64,000 bases of DNA from CAZGUG01 sp964625335 (GTDB lineage Bacteria; Bacillota; Clostridia; Ch29), in assembly GCA_964625335.1 (NCBI GenBank), contig CAZVBE010000005.1, positions 52,215 through 116,214 on the forward strand, given 5' to 3'. Numbering within the stretch: position 1 is the stretch's first letter; the number at the start of each line of letters is the position of its first letter. The translations under genes and the position numbers were made by a program. Of this stretch, positions 33,473 to 42,694 are shown one piece after another. The notes beneath the pieces are model-generated. The model worked only from the letters and a program-made list of their open reading frames with translations, made no database searches and was not told the origin of the DNA.

Positions 33473-33687
33473 ATCCGGTATTTGCCGGATAGCTTTTACG
33501 GATACTGCGCCCTGCCAGGCATAAGTAATATTTGTTTCACAGCATCAGTATATGGGTATGTGTTACAATGAGGTTATTTATAAATTTTGGATAAATTTAT
33601 GAAACAAATTTACTATTGTACCGTCTAACAGTAGAAGGTAAAATTAATGCAGGCTACTAATTTATGGATGATAGGTGGGGGAAGAAC

Positions 33688-35499
33688 ATGTTTAAGAGAA
33701 CTATTGTGTTATTAATAATAACTGCTTTTCTGACAGGATGCAGTACAGAAATAGAAAATCCACCTGAACCGCCCAAGGAAACGGGGTCGGTTTCAGATAA
33801 AGAGCAGGAAGCCCGTGAGGTGTCCAATGAACAAAACCCGGCCCAGGAAAACCAAAACGAAGATTGGGTTATGGTCCCGGTTGGGGAACAATCCGGGGAG
33901 ACCCAGGACAAACAGCAGACGTCGGCCGGTGTTTTGATAAATCAGGAGCAGGCGGTAAGGATGTTTTTGGATGCCTGGGAACAAAACGACCTGGAGAAAA
34001 TGAATATGCTGACCTTTGATCCCCTTGAGGATTTTTTCAGGCATTCGGATGTAAGTTTTGCCACTTATGGATATCTGGACCGGGGCGATTTGGGGGCGTT
34101 TGTGCGGGACGGCCTGGGAAGGCTGAAAGCACATGATATAGAAAGCCTCACCAACGTACAAATAGAAAACCTCCTTCCGAACGGGGATAAGCTCACAGCC
34201 AGTTTGAGCAACACCTTAAATATTAATTTCTCGTTGATACTGGATCGGAATATGTGGAAGCTGAGATCGATGCAGGCCTTGGCCTATGGATTTGGAGAAG
34301 CCATACCGCAGGATTGGGACAGCTTAGGACAAACCGTAGTAGTAGAAATAAAAGATATGAACGATAACGGTTATTACGAACTGCTCACCATGGGACTTTG
34401 GAACGAATGGGAAGAGGTTGGACCGGAGCCGTCAAGCGCCATAGGTATATATACATACATAAATGGTCAACTCAACAAGCTTTACTACAGAGATATATTA
34501 AACAGGCTGGAGAGCGAAAGGGTTGTAATAGAAGGGGGAATGGGCAGACTTACCGAAAACCCCTCCTTTACACTGGTATTTGTGGAAAAGACAGCCGAGG
34601 ATACCCTGACGGTTGCGGACAGCTTTGAGGTGGAATACTTTATAAGCCTGTACGATTTTAACGGAGGAAATCTAGAAAAAATCGGAGATATTGATTGGAA
34701 AAATGCAGTGTCCAAAGTAGTGGGAAGAAGAATTACACCTGAATGGGTGGAGCTTTTGGGGGTGAAGCAGTTAAAGGAAAATGCCCCTGAAAGCCTGGTT
34801 TTAAGGGTAGGGCTTACGGATAGCACGGCGGATGACGATGATTTCCGGATGAACGAGGGAATATTTGTTATTACTGACAATGGTGGAGATTGGGATACCG
34901 ACTGGTATCATATTGGCACATACGGAGAGTACCATACGGTGGTAATGGAACAAACCGATGCCAACGCCGGTGCCGTAAGATTGTACTATATAGAGGATGC
35001 TTTTGATGAAGCTGCCGGGGGAAGCGTATTTGAGGTATTCTACGATGGTAAGAGGTGGCACGAGAACAAACTGTTTTCCAGTAAACTTGATATTAAAGCA
35101 GCCGGAGATATGGACGGAGACGGAGTTAACGAATTTTTAGTGCTGGATCGGGCATCTTTGCAAATACGATCAGGGGATGGGGAAGTGTTGTGGGACGTAA
35201 ACCTTCCGGCTGCCACGAAGGAGGTCCCCCATGCCTGGATAGGTGTTGCAGAAGGAAAGCAGAGGGTTGTTGCCGCACTACACATGGGAGATTATACAGA
35301 CTGGACCAGCCAGATAAATATATGGGAAGGACAGGACTTTAAGCTTGAACATTCCTGGAGCAGTGAGCCGTTAGGGACTGACGGAATATCCGCAATGAGG
35401 GTTTGGGATATGAACGGTGATGGAAAGACCGAGATACTGGTTAATTTCTCGAACGACTATTTGCAGCCTGGTGAATTTTTTAAGATATTTGAGCCGTGA
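33688..35499 (+). CDS. Large lipoprotein with FG-GAP/VCBS-like repeats
   Basis: 603 residues from ATG 33688, chosen because GGTGGGGGAAGAAC precedes it and it opens a lipoprotein signal with lipobox FLTGC. After a Pro/Glu/Gln-rich linker comes an NTF2-like stretch (QAVRMFLDAWEQNDLEKMNM) and then calcium-binding-type repeats with D-x-N-x-D-G signatures: DMNDNGYYELLTM, DMDGDGVNEFLVLD and DMNGDGKTEILVNF, which resemble FG-GAP/integrin-like blades. It is exported and anchored at the outer face of the membrane. The role is unknown. Confidence 0.78.
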   Translation: MFKRTIVLLIITAFLTGCSTEIENPPEPPKETGSVSDKEQEAREVSNEQNPAQENQNEDWVMVPVGEQSGETQDKQQTSAGVLINQEQAVRMFLDAWEQNDLEKMNMLTFDPLEDFFRHSDVSFATYGYLDRGDLGAFVRDGLGRLKAHDIESLTNVQIENLLPNGDKLTASLSNTLNINFSLILDRNMWKLRSMQALAYGFGEAIPQDWDSLGQTVVVEIKDMNDNGYYELLTMGLWNEWEEVGPEPSSAIGIYTYINGQLNKLYYRDILNRLESERVVIEGGMGRLTENPSFTLVFVEKTAEDTLTVADSFEVEYFISLYDFNGGNLEKIGDIDWKNAVSKVVGRRITPEWVELLGVKQLKENAPESLVLRVGLTDSTADDDDFRMNEGIFVITDNGGDWDTDWYHIGTYGEYHTVVMEQTDANAGAVRLYYIEDAFDEAAGGSVFEVFYDGKRWHENKLFSSKLDIKAAGDMDGDGVNEFLVLDRASLQIRSGDGEVLWDVNLPAATKEVPHAWIGVAEGKQRVVAALHMGDYTDWTSQINIWEGQDFKLEHSWSSEPLGTDGISAMRVWDMNGDGKTEILVNFSNDYLQPGEFFKIFEP

Positions 35500-35512
35500 G
35501 GCTCTTTTTTTT
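35491..35512 (+). terminator. Terminator overlapping the end of the lipoprotein gene
   Basis: Stem GAGCC (35491-35495) and GGCTC (35500-35504) with the stop codon in the loop, followed by eight T. Confidence 0.7.
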
Positions 35513-35609
35513 GCCCGAAATTACCACAAGGTAAGAAGGCACAAATATAGAATATATAATTTATGGGTTTATGTTAACCAAAACAAAAAAATGAAGAAGG
35601 GATGGTAGA

Positions 35610-36785
35610 ATGGGGGTAATAAGAAAAATTGTATTAGGTGTAGTTATGGTCTTTGCCATAACGGTTGCGGGAGGGGGTCTGGCTGAGGCAAGCCAGGGAC
35701 ATATTGTTTCACCTGGGGATACATATTGGAAAATAAGCCAGTGGTATGAAGTAAACCTGAACGTGTTGCTGGACGCAAACCGAGCCAATGGAAACTCTGT
35801 TTTGTATGTGGGGCAGAGGGTAACAATACCGGCAGCGGGTACAGGTTACACAGTCAAATCCGGGGATACATACTGGAAGATAAGCCAGAAAATGAACATA
35901 GACATGAATGAGCTGTTGACACTGAATGGATCAGGGGCTGCCCTTAATATAGGACAGCAGATAAAGCTTCCCGGGGTAGTTAAAAGGCATACCGTCAAAC
36001 AGGGTGATACCTTTTGGATAGTGAGCAATGCCTATGGTATCGGCATCAATAGTTTGATGAAGGCAAACGATGCTTCGTCGGGTACCGTGCTGTACCCGGG
36101 TATGGTTTTGTTTATACCTCCGGCGGCCAAAGGCCAGGGAGTACCCACTCCGCCGCCCGATAAGGATCAGACACCGCCGCCGTCAGGGCAAAAACCGTAT
36201 GTCACATATATTGACCATACGGTACAGAAAGGCGATGATTTCTGGTCCCTGGGGATAAAATACGGCGTACCCTATAGGGAAATATTGGATGCCAATAGTC
36301 TGAGGGAGAGTTCGGTAATCTATATCGGGCAAAAGTTAAAAATTCCGGTACATCACATTCCTATTAAACCCGTTCCCGGACCTGAGTTCGGAGAATTGCT
36401 GGACTGGTGGACCGAGGCTCAGTATGTATGGCCCATAGGAACAGACGCAAAGATTACTGATTTTTATACAGGAGCTTCATGGAACGCCAGGAGAACGGTC
36501 GGAGCCAACCATGCGGATGTTGAGCCATTAACGGCCAGGGATACTGAAACCATGAAGAAGGTATGGGGCGGTTCCTGGAGCTGGGCAACCCGGCCTGTAA
36601 TAATTGAGGTAAAGGGCAGGAGAATAGCCGCTTCAGCCAGTGCAATGCCCCATGACATACAGCATATCCAGAGTAACGGCTTTACCGGTCACTTTGACGT
36701 TCATTTTTATAACAGTACAAGGCATGTGGACGGTACGGCATCTCAGGAGCATCAGCGGGATGTTAAGATTGCAGCAGGAAAATAA
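35610..36785 (+). CDS. Secreted protein with four LysM domains and C-terminal wall domain
   Basis: 391 residues with a signal peptide (about 1-27) and four LysM repeats: HIVSPGDTYWKISQWY, YTVKSGDTYWKISQK, HTVKQGDTFWIVSNAY and HTVQKGDDFWSLGIKY. These bind N-acetylglucosamine-containing glycans. A Pro-rich linker (TPPPDKDQTPPPSG) separates repeats three and four. The last ~125 residues (DWWTEAQYVWPIGTDAKITD, VGANHADVEPL, GHFDVHFYNSTRH) form a domain also known to me from copper-amine-oxidase-N and LysM proteins of Firmicutes; its activity is not established, though the conserved His and Asp look catalytic or metal-binding. GAAGAAGGGATGGTAGA precedes the ATG. Confidence 0.85.
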   Translation: MGVIRKIVLGVVMVFAITVAGGGLAEASQGHIVSPGDTYWKISQWYEVNLNVLLDANRANGNSVLYVGQRVTIPAAGTGYTVKSGDTYWKISQKMNIDMNELLTLNGSGAALNIGQQIKLPGVVKRHTVKQGDTFWIVSNAYGIGINSLMKANDASSGTVLYPGMVLFIPPAAKGQGVPTPPPDKDQTPPPSGQKPYVTYIDHTVQKGDDFWSLGIKYGVPYREILDANSLRESSVIYIGQKLKIPVHHIPIKPVPGPEFGELLDWWTEAQYVWPIGTDAKITDFYTGASWNARRTVGANHADVEPLTARDTETMKKVWGGSWSWATRPVIIEVKGRRIAASASAMPHDIQHIQSNGFTGHFDVHFYNSTRHVDGTASQEHQRDVKIAAGK

Positions 36786-36810
36786 AAAACCCATAATAGG
36801 ACAAAATGGG

Positions 36811-36846
36811 AAAAATCACCAATTATATAGTATTTGGTGATTTTTT
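36811..36846 (+). terminator. Terminator after the LysM gene
   Basis: AAATCACCAA and TTGGTGATTT pair around a loop of about 11 bases (36813-36843), followed by a T run. Confidence 0.75.
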
Positions 36847-36926
36847 CTGTAGTTTTTTATATGGGACTTCCATGTAGAAGGACAATATTATATAATTACA
36901 TAAGTTAGGGATAGGTAGGGGTTTAC

Positions 36927-37607
36927 ATGAAGGGGTTCAGAGAGATTGAATGCAAGGCCAAAATGCATGTCTTGTTTCTGCTTCTTTCTTCACTGTTCAT
37001 AGTCCTTTTGCTGTATTCTGACATAGCACAAAACACAAAAAGGCTGTGGACTATAGGAATTATAGCAGTCTTTGTGTTCTGTTTATTCCAGATAAACAGG
37101 TGTTTTTCCTATCTGTTTCAGAATTTGATTATCGATGAGCTTACAAAAGTATATAATTATAGATATTTTATTATAAGGCTTGAAGAGGAAATGGACAGGG
37201 CCAGGAGATATGATCGGTCTATGGTATTGGCGTTTATAGACTGCGATAACTTTAAGTCCTATAACGATAAATACGGGCACCTGGAAGGCAATATAGCGCT
37301 GGAAAAGGTAGGCCGCATGCTGAAACAAAATACAAGGGCGTACGACATTGTTGCCAGGTTTGGCGGGGATGAATTCGCCGTTATCCTGCCCGAGATCGAT
37401 CTGGCCAGTGCAAGGGTTGTGATGGACCGGGCTTCAAATGCAATAGAGCGGACGGTATACAAGACCCAGCCGGGAGAAGTGACCATGAGCATCAGCCTTA
37501 TAAATTACGGCGGTGAGGATATCAATACCTTCCTTGAAAGGGCGGATGCGGTTCTTTACAGGGCTAAACGAAACAAGAAAAAGAGAATGATAGAACAGAG
37601 AGCATAA
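36927..37607 (+). CDS. Membrane-anchored diguanylate cyclase (GGDEF)
   Basis: 226 residues. Two membrane helices at about 13-30 and 38-54 are followed by a GGDEF domain: IDELTKVYNYRYFIIRL, DCDNFKSYNDKYGH and the intact active-site loop ARFGGDEFAVIL. It should make cyclic-di-GMP from two GTP at the membrane. No RxxD inhibitory site is evident just before the GGDEF loop (KQNTRAYDIVARFGGDEF has RAYD, which could serve). No sensor domain is visible outside the short helical hairpin. It is monocistronic and ends at a bidirectional terminator. Confidence 0.92.
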   Translation: MKGFREIECKAKMHVLFLLLSSLFIVLLLYSDIAQNTKRLWTIGIIAVFVFCLFQINRCFSYLFQNLIIDELTKVYNYRYFIIRLEEEMDRARRYDRSMVLAFIDCDNFKSYNDKYGHLEGNIALEKVGRMLKQNTRAYDIVARFGGDEFAVILPEIDLASARVVMDRASNAIERTVYKTQPGEVTMSISLINYGGEDINTFLERADAVLYRAKRNKKKRMIEQRA

Positions 37608-37631
37608 AAAAGACTGCCCGGGGCAGTCTTT
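37607..37631. terminator. Bidirectional terminator between GGDEF and MecA-like genes
   Basis: AAAAGACTGCCC (37607-37618) and GGGCAGTCTTTT (37620-37631) form a perfect 12-bp stem and overlap the ends of both convergent genes. Confidence 0.8.
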
Positions 37632-38218
37632 TATATACACCACGCCAGTATTTCCACAGCGCTGTTTTCCACAAGGGTTTTACCGTATTCCCTCAGAAAT
37701 ATTTCCGCCGTTTTGCACCGGAAGCCGTATTCCTCAGCTACGGTCTCAACTGAAATATTGGGATGCGTGTCATAGGGCTTAAGAACAAGATAATAGGTAT
37801 CTTCATGCCTGTAAGCCGAACTGTCCCCTCTGTAAGTGTCTATAATTCTTTTACTAAGGCCGATAATATCCTCAAGATCGTCGAAGCAGTAGCATATTTC
37901 CTTCGGTTTGGTTGATTTTTTTGTATCGGCGCCTTTAATGAATTTGCCGGGGCCGGGTTTTAACATCTGTCGGTTTCTGTATTTGGTTATTATAATTACG
38001 AAGGTGTCCCTTGAGTTTGGGATAGCCTCCACAATTAACTGTTCATCCTTAACTTCAAAGCCCTGTTCTACATAGGCCTGATATAGTATATCCCAGAATA
38101 GTTCCTGTGCCTTTGGACTATTATAAACCAAGTCATCCATATCAATATTTCTCGCCTCAAGGTCAATCGAGTTGATGGTTATTTTTACTTTATAATCGCT
38201 GATCTTTTCAATTTTCAT
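37631..38218 (-). CDS. MecA-like adaptor protein
   Basis: 195 residues, close to MecA/YpbH of Bacillus, which hand substrates such as ComK to the ClpCP protease. The N-terminus MKIEKISDYKVKITINSIDL and the LFWDILYQAYVEQGF segment are typical, as are the C-terminal paired strands (YYLVLKPYDTH) and helix (VAEEYGFRC). The central linker is short and basic. It has no genomic partner here; clpC is outside the window. GGAGATGATGCGTT precedes the ATG on the minus strand. Confidence 0.8.
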   Translation of the reverse strand: MKIEKISDYKVKITINSIDLEARNIDMDDLVYNSPKAQELFWDILYQAYVEQGFEVKDEQLIVEAIPNSRDTFVIIITKYRNRQMLKPGPGKFIKGADTKKSTKPKEICYCFDDLEDIIGLSKRIIDTYRGDSSAYRHEDTYYLVLKPYDTHPNISVETVAEEYGFRCKTAEIFLREYGKTLVENSAVEILAWCI

Positions 38219-38408
38219 AACGCATCATCTCCATTTTATATAGTTAATATTATAATATAATTATTGGTTGCGGTTGTAAAGAGCCGTAGAGCAATAAAGT
38301 ATTAGAAATATAGGGGGATTGTGGCATAATCTTTTTTTGGTATATAATAATATTATTCATTCTAATATATATGCGGTACAGTATATGGGAATACTGGGCA
38401 GGTAAAAA

Positions 38409-38807
38409 ATGGGGCAGGTGAGAAAAATGAAAAAGGATAAAAAACTTTCGGTTACAAAGGTGTTTACTATGGACTGTGCCCACAGGCTGAGAGATTATGA
38501 CGGTAAATGTGCAAACCTTCACGGGCATACATACAGACTGGAAATTACCGTTACAGGACCTGTGGATGACAGGGGAATGATAGTGGACTTCGGGGATTTA
38601 AAGACCCTTGTGGACCGGCTTGTTATTAGCCGGATTGACCACCGCTGTCTGAACGATATAATGGAAGCCAATCCAACGGCGGAAAATATGTGCCGTGTGA
38701 TATGGGATATCCTTGAAGAGCCGGTGGAAGAATGGGGATGCATCCTCAGGAGAATTGTATTATGGGAAACCCCTACCAGCTGCTGCACCCTTGAAGGGGA
38801 GGACTGA
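38409..38807 (+). CDS. queD: 6-carboxytetrahydropterin synthase
   Basis: 132 residues. It converts 7,8-dihydroneopterin triphosphate to 6-carboxytetrahydropterin, the second step to preQ0 and queuosine. The zinc-binding and catalytic motifs are CAHRLRDYDGKCANLHGHTY (His, catalytic Cys and HGH) and later DFGDLK and DHRCLND. Two starts are possible, ATG 38409 and ATG 38427; the latter follows GGTGAGAAAA. It is the first gene of a four-gene operon with queE, folE and queC. Confidence 0.93.
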   Translation: MGQVRKMKKDKKLSVTKVFTMDCAHRLRDYDGKCANLHGHTYRLEITVTGPVDDRGMIVDFGDLKTLVDRLVISRIDHRCLNDIMEANPTAENMCRVIWDILEEPVEEWGCILRRIVLWETPTSCCTLEGED

Positions 38808-38808
38808 T

Positions 38809-39438
38809 ATGAAGGTTAATGAAATATTTTTTTCTATCCAGGGTGAGGGCCTGCAGACGGGCTACCCTACGGTTTTTGTTAGATTTACCGGCTGTAATTT
38901 AAGATGCGGCTATTGCGATACATCCTATGCCTATTATGAAGGCGTCGAAATGTCGGTGGAACAGGTGGTTTCAAGGGTAAAAGGGTATGGATGCAAACGG
39001 GTTTGCCTGACCGGAGGAGAACCACTGCTCCAGCCGGATTTTCAGGGTTTACTTACTGCTCTGAAAGGATACACAGTAAGCATTGAGACCAACGGCTCTA
39101 TCCCCCTGAACAGGTTTTGCCTGCTTGCCGGGCAGACATATGTTTTGGACATAAAATCCCCTTCCTCGGGTCAGTTGGGGGAAATGTATCTGCCCAACCT
39201 GGCGTTTTTAAGGGACGAGGATGAAATAAAGTTTGTGTTGGGGGACAGGGAGGATTATCTGTGGTGCAGGGGATTTCTGAGTCAGTATTATAAAAGGGGC
39301 AACATTACCCTTTCCCCGGTATTTGGAAAAATTGATCCTGAATTGATGGTAGAATGGATTTTGGAAGACAGGCTGGAGGTCAGGTTTCAGTTGCAGCTTC
39401 ATAAACTGATTTATGACCCGGAAAGAAGAGGTGTTTGA
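38809..39438 (+). CDS. queE: 7-carboxy-7-deazaguanine synthase
   Basis: 209 residues from ATG 38809, next to the queD stop and behind GGGGAGGACTGAT. It is a radical SAM enzyme that rearranges 6-carboxytetrahydropterin to 7-carboxy-7-deazaguanine. The cluster motif is CNLRCGYCDT (CxxxCxxC) near residue 30. The N-terminal FSIQGEGLQTGYPTVFVRFT and LTGGEPLLQ are typical of QueE. The reading frame extends upstream through queD, but the start is clear from context. folE begins one base after its stop. Confidence 0.93.
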   Translation: MKVNEIFFSIQGEGLQTGYPTVFVRFTGCNLRCGYCDTSYAYYEGVEMSVEQVVSRVKGYGCKRVCLTGGEPLLQPDFQGLLTALKGYTVSIETNGSIPLNRFCLLAGQTYVLDIKSPSSGQLGEMYLPNLAFLRDEDEIKFVLGDREDYLWCRGFLSQYYKRGNITLSPVFGKIDPELMVEWILEDRLEVRFQLQLHKLIYDPERRGV

Positions 39439-39439
39439 T

Positions 39440-40000
39440 ATGTCAGAAAGATTGGAACAGGCGGTAAAGGCTATTCTGGAGGAAATAGGGGAGGACGTTA
39501 ACAGGGAAGGGCTGGCAGATACGCCGGCTAGGGTTGCCAGGATGTATAAGGAGTTGTTTGGCGGCGTAGGTATAGACCCGGCTTCGGTGCTAAACGCTGA
39601 GTTTGAAGAAGGTTTTAACGAATTGGTGATAGTCAGGGATATTCCCTTTTATTCAATGTGCGAGCATCACCTTATACCCTTTTTTGGACATGCCCATATA
39701 GGATATGTACCCAGCGGCAAAGTTTCAGGCTTAAGCAAGCTGGCACGGCTTGTGGAGGTGGTCAGCAGGAGGCCACAGCTGCAGGAAAGGATGGTAAGCA
39801 CCATTGCGGATGTATTGTACAAAGAGCTTGACCCGCAGGGAGTGATGGTTGTTATAGAAGCGGAACACCTGTGTATGACCATGAGGGGCGTTAAAAAGCC
39901 CGGAACCGTTACGGTGACATCAGCCATAAGGGGTATATTTGATGAGGATTCCAGCCTGAGGGCAGAATTTCTTTCACTGATAGGGAGGCGAAGGGATTGA
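39440..40000 (+). CDS. folE: GTP cyclohydrolase I
   Basis: 186 residues from ATG 39440, after AGAGGTGTTTGAT. It opens the GTP imidazole ring to give dihydroneopterin triphosphate, the shared precursor of folate and of QueD. The zinc and catalytic site residues are in SMCEHHLIPFFGHAHIGYVP and EAEHLCMTMRG; GKVSGLSKLARLVEVV is also canonical. Placing it inside the queuosine operon suggests that this copy feeds deazapurine synthesis. It overlaps the queC start by four bases. Confidence 0.95.
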   Translation: MSERLEQAVKAILEEIGEDVNREGLADTPARVARMYKELFGGVGIDPASVLNAEFEEGFNELVIVRDIPFYSMCEHHLIPFFGHAHIGYVPSGKVSGLSKLARLVEVVSRRPQLQERMVSTIADVLYKELDPQGVMVVIEAEHLCMTMRGVKKPGTVTVTSAIRGIFDEDSSLRAEFLSLIGRRRD

Positions 40001-40656
40001 AAAGGGCGGTTGTTCTTCTTTCGGGCGGTTTGGACAGCACCACTTGCATGGCCGCTGCCCACAATGAGGGTTGTGAGCTTTATCCGGTGTCCTTCGACTA
40101 TGGACAAAGGCACATAAGGGAGCTTGAATGCGCCGGCAGGATAGCGGAATACTATAAAGCGAAGGCTCACAAAGTGTTTAAAATTGCATATGTGGAGGGC
40201 AATGCCCTTACCGACGGCAGCGTTGATGTGCCGGATTATGCCGGCGACGGAAACATACCGGCAACCTATGTGCCTGCGCGGAATATACTGTTTCTAAGTT
40301 ATGCCGCCGGCTATGCCGAGAGCGTACAGGCCGATTATATTTATATCGGCGTCAGCGCAGTAGATTACAGTGGATATCCCGACTGCAGGCCGGAATTCAT
40401 AGAGGCCTTTCAAAGGGTTCTGGATATAGGCACCAAAAGGGGTGTGGAAGGACCCCGATTAGAGATTGTTACCCCAATAATAAACCTGAGCAAGGCGGGG
40501 ACCATTGTTCTAGGCAGTGATCTGGGAGCGCCCTATCATCTTACCACCAGCTGCTACAGGGGCGGGGAAAAAGCCTGCGGTGTCTGTGACAGCTGTGTTT
40601 TAAGGCTGAAAGGCTTCAAAGGGGCGGGTCTTCCGGACCCGATAGAATACAAATAA
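39997..40656 (+). CDS. queC: 7-cyano-7-deazaguanine synthase
   Basis: 219 residues starting at TTG 39997, four bases inside folE and after GGGAGGCGAAGGGA. It uses ATP and ammonia to turn 7-carboxy-7-deazaguanine into preQ0. The PP-loop is LLSGGLDSTTC near residue 8, followed by SFDYGQRH. A four-cysteine zinc site closes the protein: CYRGGEKACGVCDSC. Together the operon covers GTP to preQ0; QueF for preQ1 is not in the window. A terminator follows at once. Confidence 0.95.
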   Translation: MKRAVVLLSGGLDSTTCMAAAHNEGCELYPVSFDYGQRHIRELECAGRIAEYYKAKAHKVFKIAYVEGNALTDGSVDVPDYAGDGNIPATYVPARNILFLSYAAGYAESVQADYIYIGVSAVDYSGYPDCRPEFIEAFQRVLDIGTKRGVEGPRLEIVTPIINLSKAGTIVLGSDLGAPYHLTTSCYRGGEKACGVCDSCVLRLKGFKGAGLPDPIEYK

Positions 40657-40688
40657 AAAAGCTAAAGCATCTAATACTTTAGCTTTTT
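40656..40688. terminator. Terminator between queC and thrB
   Basis: AAAAAGCTAAAG (40656-40667) and CTTTAGCTTTTT (40677-40688) form a 12-bp stem; it can end both the que operon (plus) and the thr operon (minus). Confidence 0.8.
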
Positions 40689-40722
40689 ATCAGTTAGCGG
40701 CCGTATTGCATAAGGAGGGGGA

Positions 40723-41631
40723 TTATTGAATACGGGCCGCTCCCTGCTTGCTGACGTCCACATACTTTAATTCCCAGTTTAACGACCTTTCATATAGGAA
40801 GCTTTGCAAACTGGGCAGGAAATTGTGTTCATTTGCATCAACCATGGCTATCAGTGTTGACCCTGCCCCGCTTAAAAACACTCCCCGGGCACCGGCGTTG
40901 TATGCCTTGGCAAAAACTTCCTCCATGCCCGGGATGAGTTTTTCCCTGTAGGGCTGGTGAAGCCTGTCCTGGACAGCATACCTGAGAAGCTCGGGCCGGT
41001 TGGATGTAAGGGCTGCCACCATAAGGGCAGCACGGCTTACATTGAAAACCGCATCTTTAATATCCACCTGTTTGGGCACGACTTCACGGGCCTTTGAGGT
41101 GGGCAGCGTGAAATCGGGAACCATCATAAGCATACGCATTTTTTCAGGAAAGTCCATCTTTATATACCCCACTGCAGAGGCATCCTGGGCATACGAAAGG
41201 GTCATACCGCCAATAAGGGCAGGCACTATATTGTCGGGATGCCCTTCAATCTCTGTGCCCAGCTCTATTATTTCATCCAGTCCAAGCCTGTCTCCTGCAA
41301 GTGCGTTTGCCAACATAATGCCCGCAGCGGTGCTTGCAGCGCTGCTTCCTAATCCCTTTTCAACGGGGATTTCATTATAGGATGTGATTTTCAGCCCGGT
41401 TGGAGAATACCCCGCAAGCCTGAAAACCCGTTCCATAGCTTTGTATATAAGATTGGTACTGTTGTTTTGTATAAGCCCGGCATCCCGACCAAAGGTTTCT
41501 ATTACGAGACCCTCGGGCATAATTTCCGCTTCAACGGTATTATAAATCTCCAGTGCGATGCCCATACAGTCGTAGCCTGGTCCCATATTGGCAGAGGTGG
41601 CCGGGACTTTAACCCTAATCATTTTTTCCAC
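40723..41631 (-). CDS. thrB: Homoserine kinase
   Basis: 302-residue GHMP kinase that phosphorylates homoserine, the step before threonine synthase. The N-terminal strand RVKVPATSANMGPGYDCMGI and the ATP-binding glycine loop PVEKGLGSSAASTAAGIMLA are diagnostic; the late GVFLSGAGSTLIAMV is the third GHMP motif. It overlaps thrC by 17 bases at its start. It is the last gene of the ACT-hom-thrC-thrB operon. Confidence 0.95.
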   Translation of the reverse strand: MEKMIRVKVPATSANMGPGYDCMGIALEIYNTVEAEIMPEGLVIETFGRDAGLIQNNSTNLIYKAMERVFRLAGYSPTGLKITSYNEIPVEKGLGSSAASTAAGIMLANALAGDRLGLDEIIELGTEIEGHPDNIVPALIGGMTLSYAQDASAVGYIKMDFPEKMRMLMMVPDFTLPTSKAREVVPKQVDIKDAVFNVSRAALMVAALTSNRPELLRYAVQDRLHQPYREKLIPGMEEVFAKAYNAGARGVFLSGAGSTLIAMVDANEHNFLPSLQSFLYERSLNWELKYVDVSKQGAARIQ

Positions 41632-42694
41632 CGCCTATATAGCCATCCATTATATCCAGCAGAGAATTGTAATGGGCAGGCAGGGTAATGGGACCTTTGC
41701 TTGAACTTACGGCGATATCCGGGTCCTTAAGTCCACTTCCGGTAAGAATACATACTACCGTGGAGCCGGCCTTAATACAGCCTTCTCCGGCAAGCTTTAT
41801 CAGACCGGCAACAGAAGCACAGGAAGCCGGTTCGGCGAAAATACCTTCACCGGAAGCCAGCAGTTTGTATGCGTTCATTATTTCCCGGTCGGTTATCTTA
41901 TCGATACGTCCATTGGATTCCGACGCTGCCTTTTCTGCGCCCTTCCAGCCGGCGGGGTTGCCTATGCGTATTGCCGTTGCCACCGTATCAGGGTTATTGA
42001 TTATCCTTCCCTCTACAATAGGCGCGGAGCCGGCGGCCTGGAAGCCGAGCATTGCCGGAAGCATACCGGCAATTCCGCTTTGCATATATTCCTTAAAGCC
42101 CTTCCAGTAGGCTGTAATATTTCCGGCATTGCCCACCGGTATGGCCAGATAGTCTGGTGCGCAGCCCAGTTGGTCACATATCTCAAAGGCGGCGGTCTTC
42201 TGGCCCTCTATACGGTTTGGGTTGATTGAGTTTACCAGGGTCACCGGAAATTCTTTCGAAAGCCTTTTAACCATGTTCAGGGCCTCGTCAAAGCTGCCGT
42301 CTATGGCTAATACCATGGCTCCGTATGCGGAGGCCTGGGCAAGTTTTCCCAGGGCGATTTTTTTATCAGGTATCACGACCGCACATTTTATACCAGCCCT
42401 GGCGGCATAGGCGGCGGCCGAAGCAGAAGTATTGCCGGTGGAAGCGCAAACAACACATTTTGCTCCTTCTTCCACCGCCTTTGTTACCGCCATGGTCATA
42501 CCCCGGTCCTTAAAGGAGCCTGTAGGGTTTGATCCTTCATATTTCAAATAAACCTTTGCCTTGCGGTCTATATATTCCTCTACCGCATAGCCTCTGATCA
42601 AAGGGGTATTTCCTTCATTCAGCGTAATTATCCTGGCGTTTTGGCCGACATTGAGATACTCTCTGTATCGTTCTATTAGTCCATTGTATAGCAA
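41615..42694 (-). CDS. thrC: Threonine synthase
   Basis: 359-residue fold-type II PLP enzyme that converts O-phosphohomoserine to threonine. The PLP lysine lies in NPTGSFKDRGMTMAV near residue 62, and the phosphate-binding loop is VGNAGNITAYW. A SAM-binding regulatory N-terminus, as in plants, is not present; the start LYNGLIERYREYL is the short bacterial one. It starts at the base after the hom stop, so translation is coupled to the homoserine dehydrogenase gene. Confidence 0.95.
   Translation of the reverse strand: MLYNGLIERYREYLNVGQNARIITLNEGNTPLIRGYAVEEYIDRKAKVYLKYEGSNPTGSFKDRGMTMAVTKAVEEGAKCVVCASTGNTSASAAAYAARAGIKCAVVIPDKKIALGKLAQASAYGAMVLAIDGSFDEALNMVKRLSKEFPVTLVNSINPNRIEGQKTAAFEICDQLGCAPDYLAIPVGNAGNITAYWKGFKEYMQSGIAGMLPAMLGFQAAGSAPIVEGRIINNPDTVATAIRIGNPAGWKGAEKAASESNGRIDKITDREIMNAYKLLASGEGIFAEPASCASVAGLIKLAGEGCIKAGSTVVCILTGSGLKDPDIAVSSSKGPITLPAHYNSLLDIMDGYIGGGKND

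Noticed and set aside
38219..38408. preQ1 riboswitch before queD
   Set aside because: The leader has the A-rich string GTAAAAAATGG near the start codon but no matching stem and loop of the preQ1-I pattern. A covariance search would decide.
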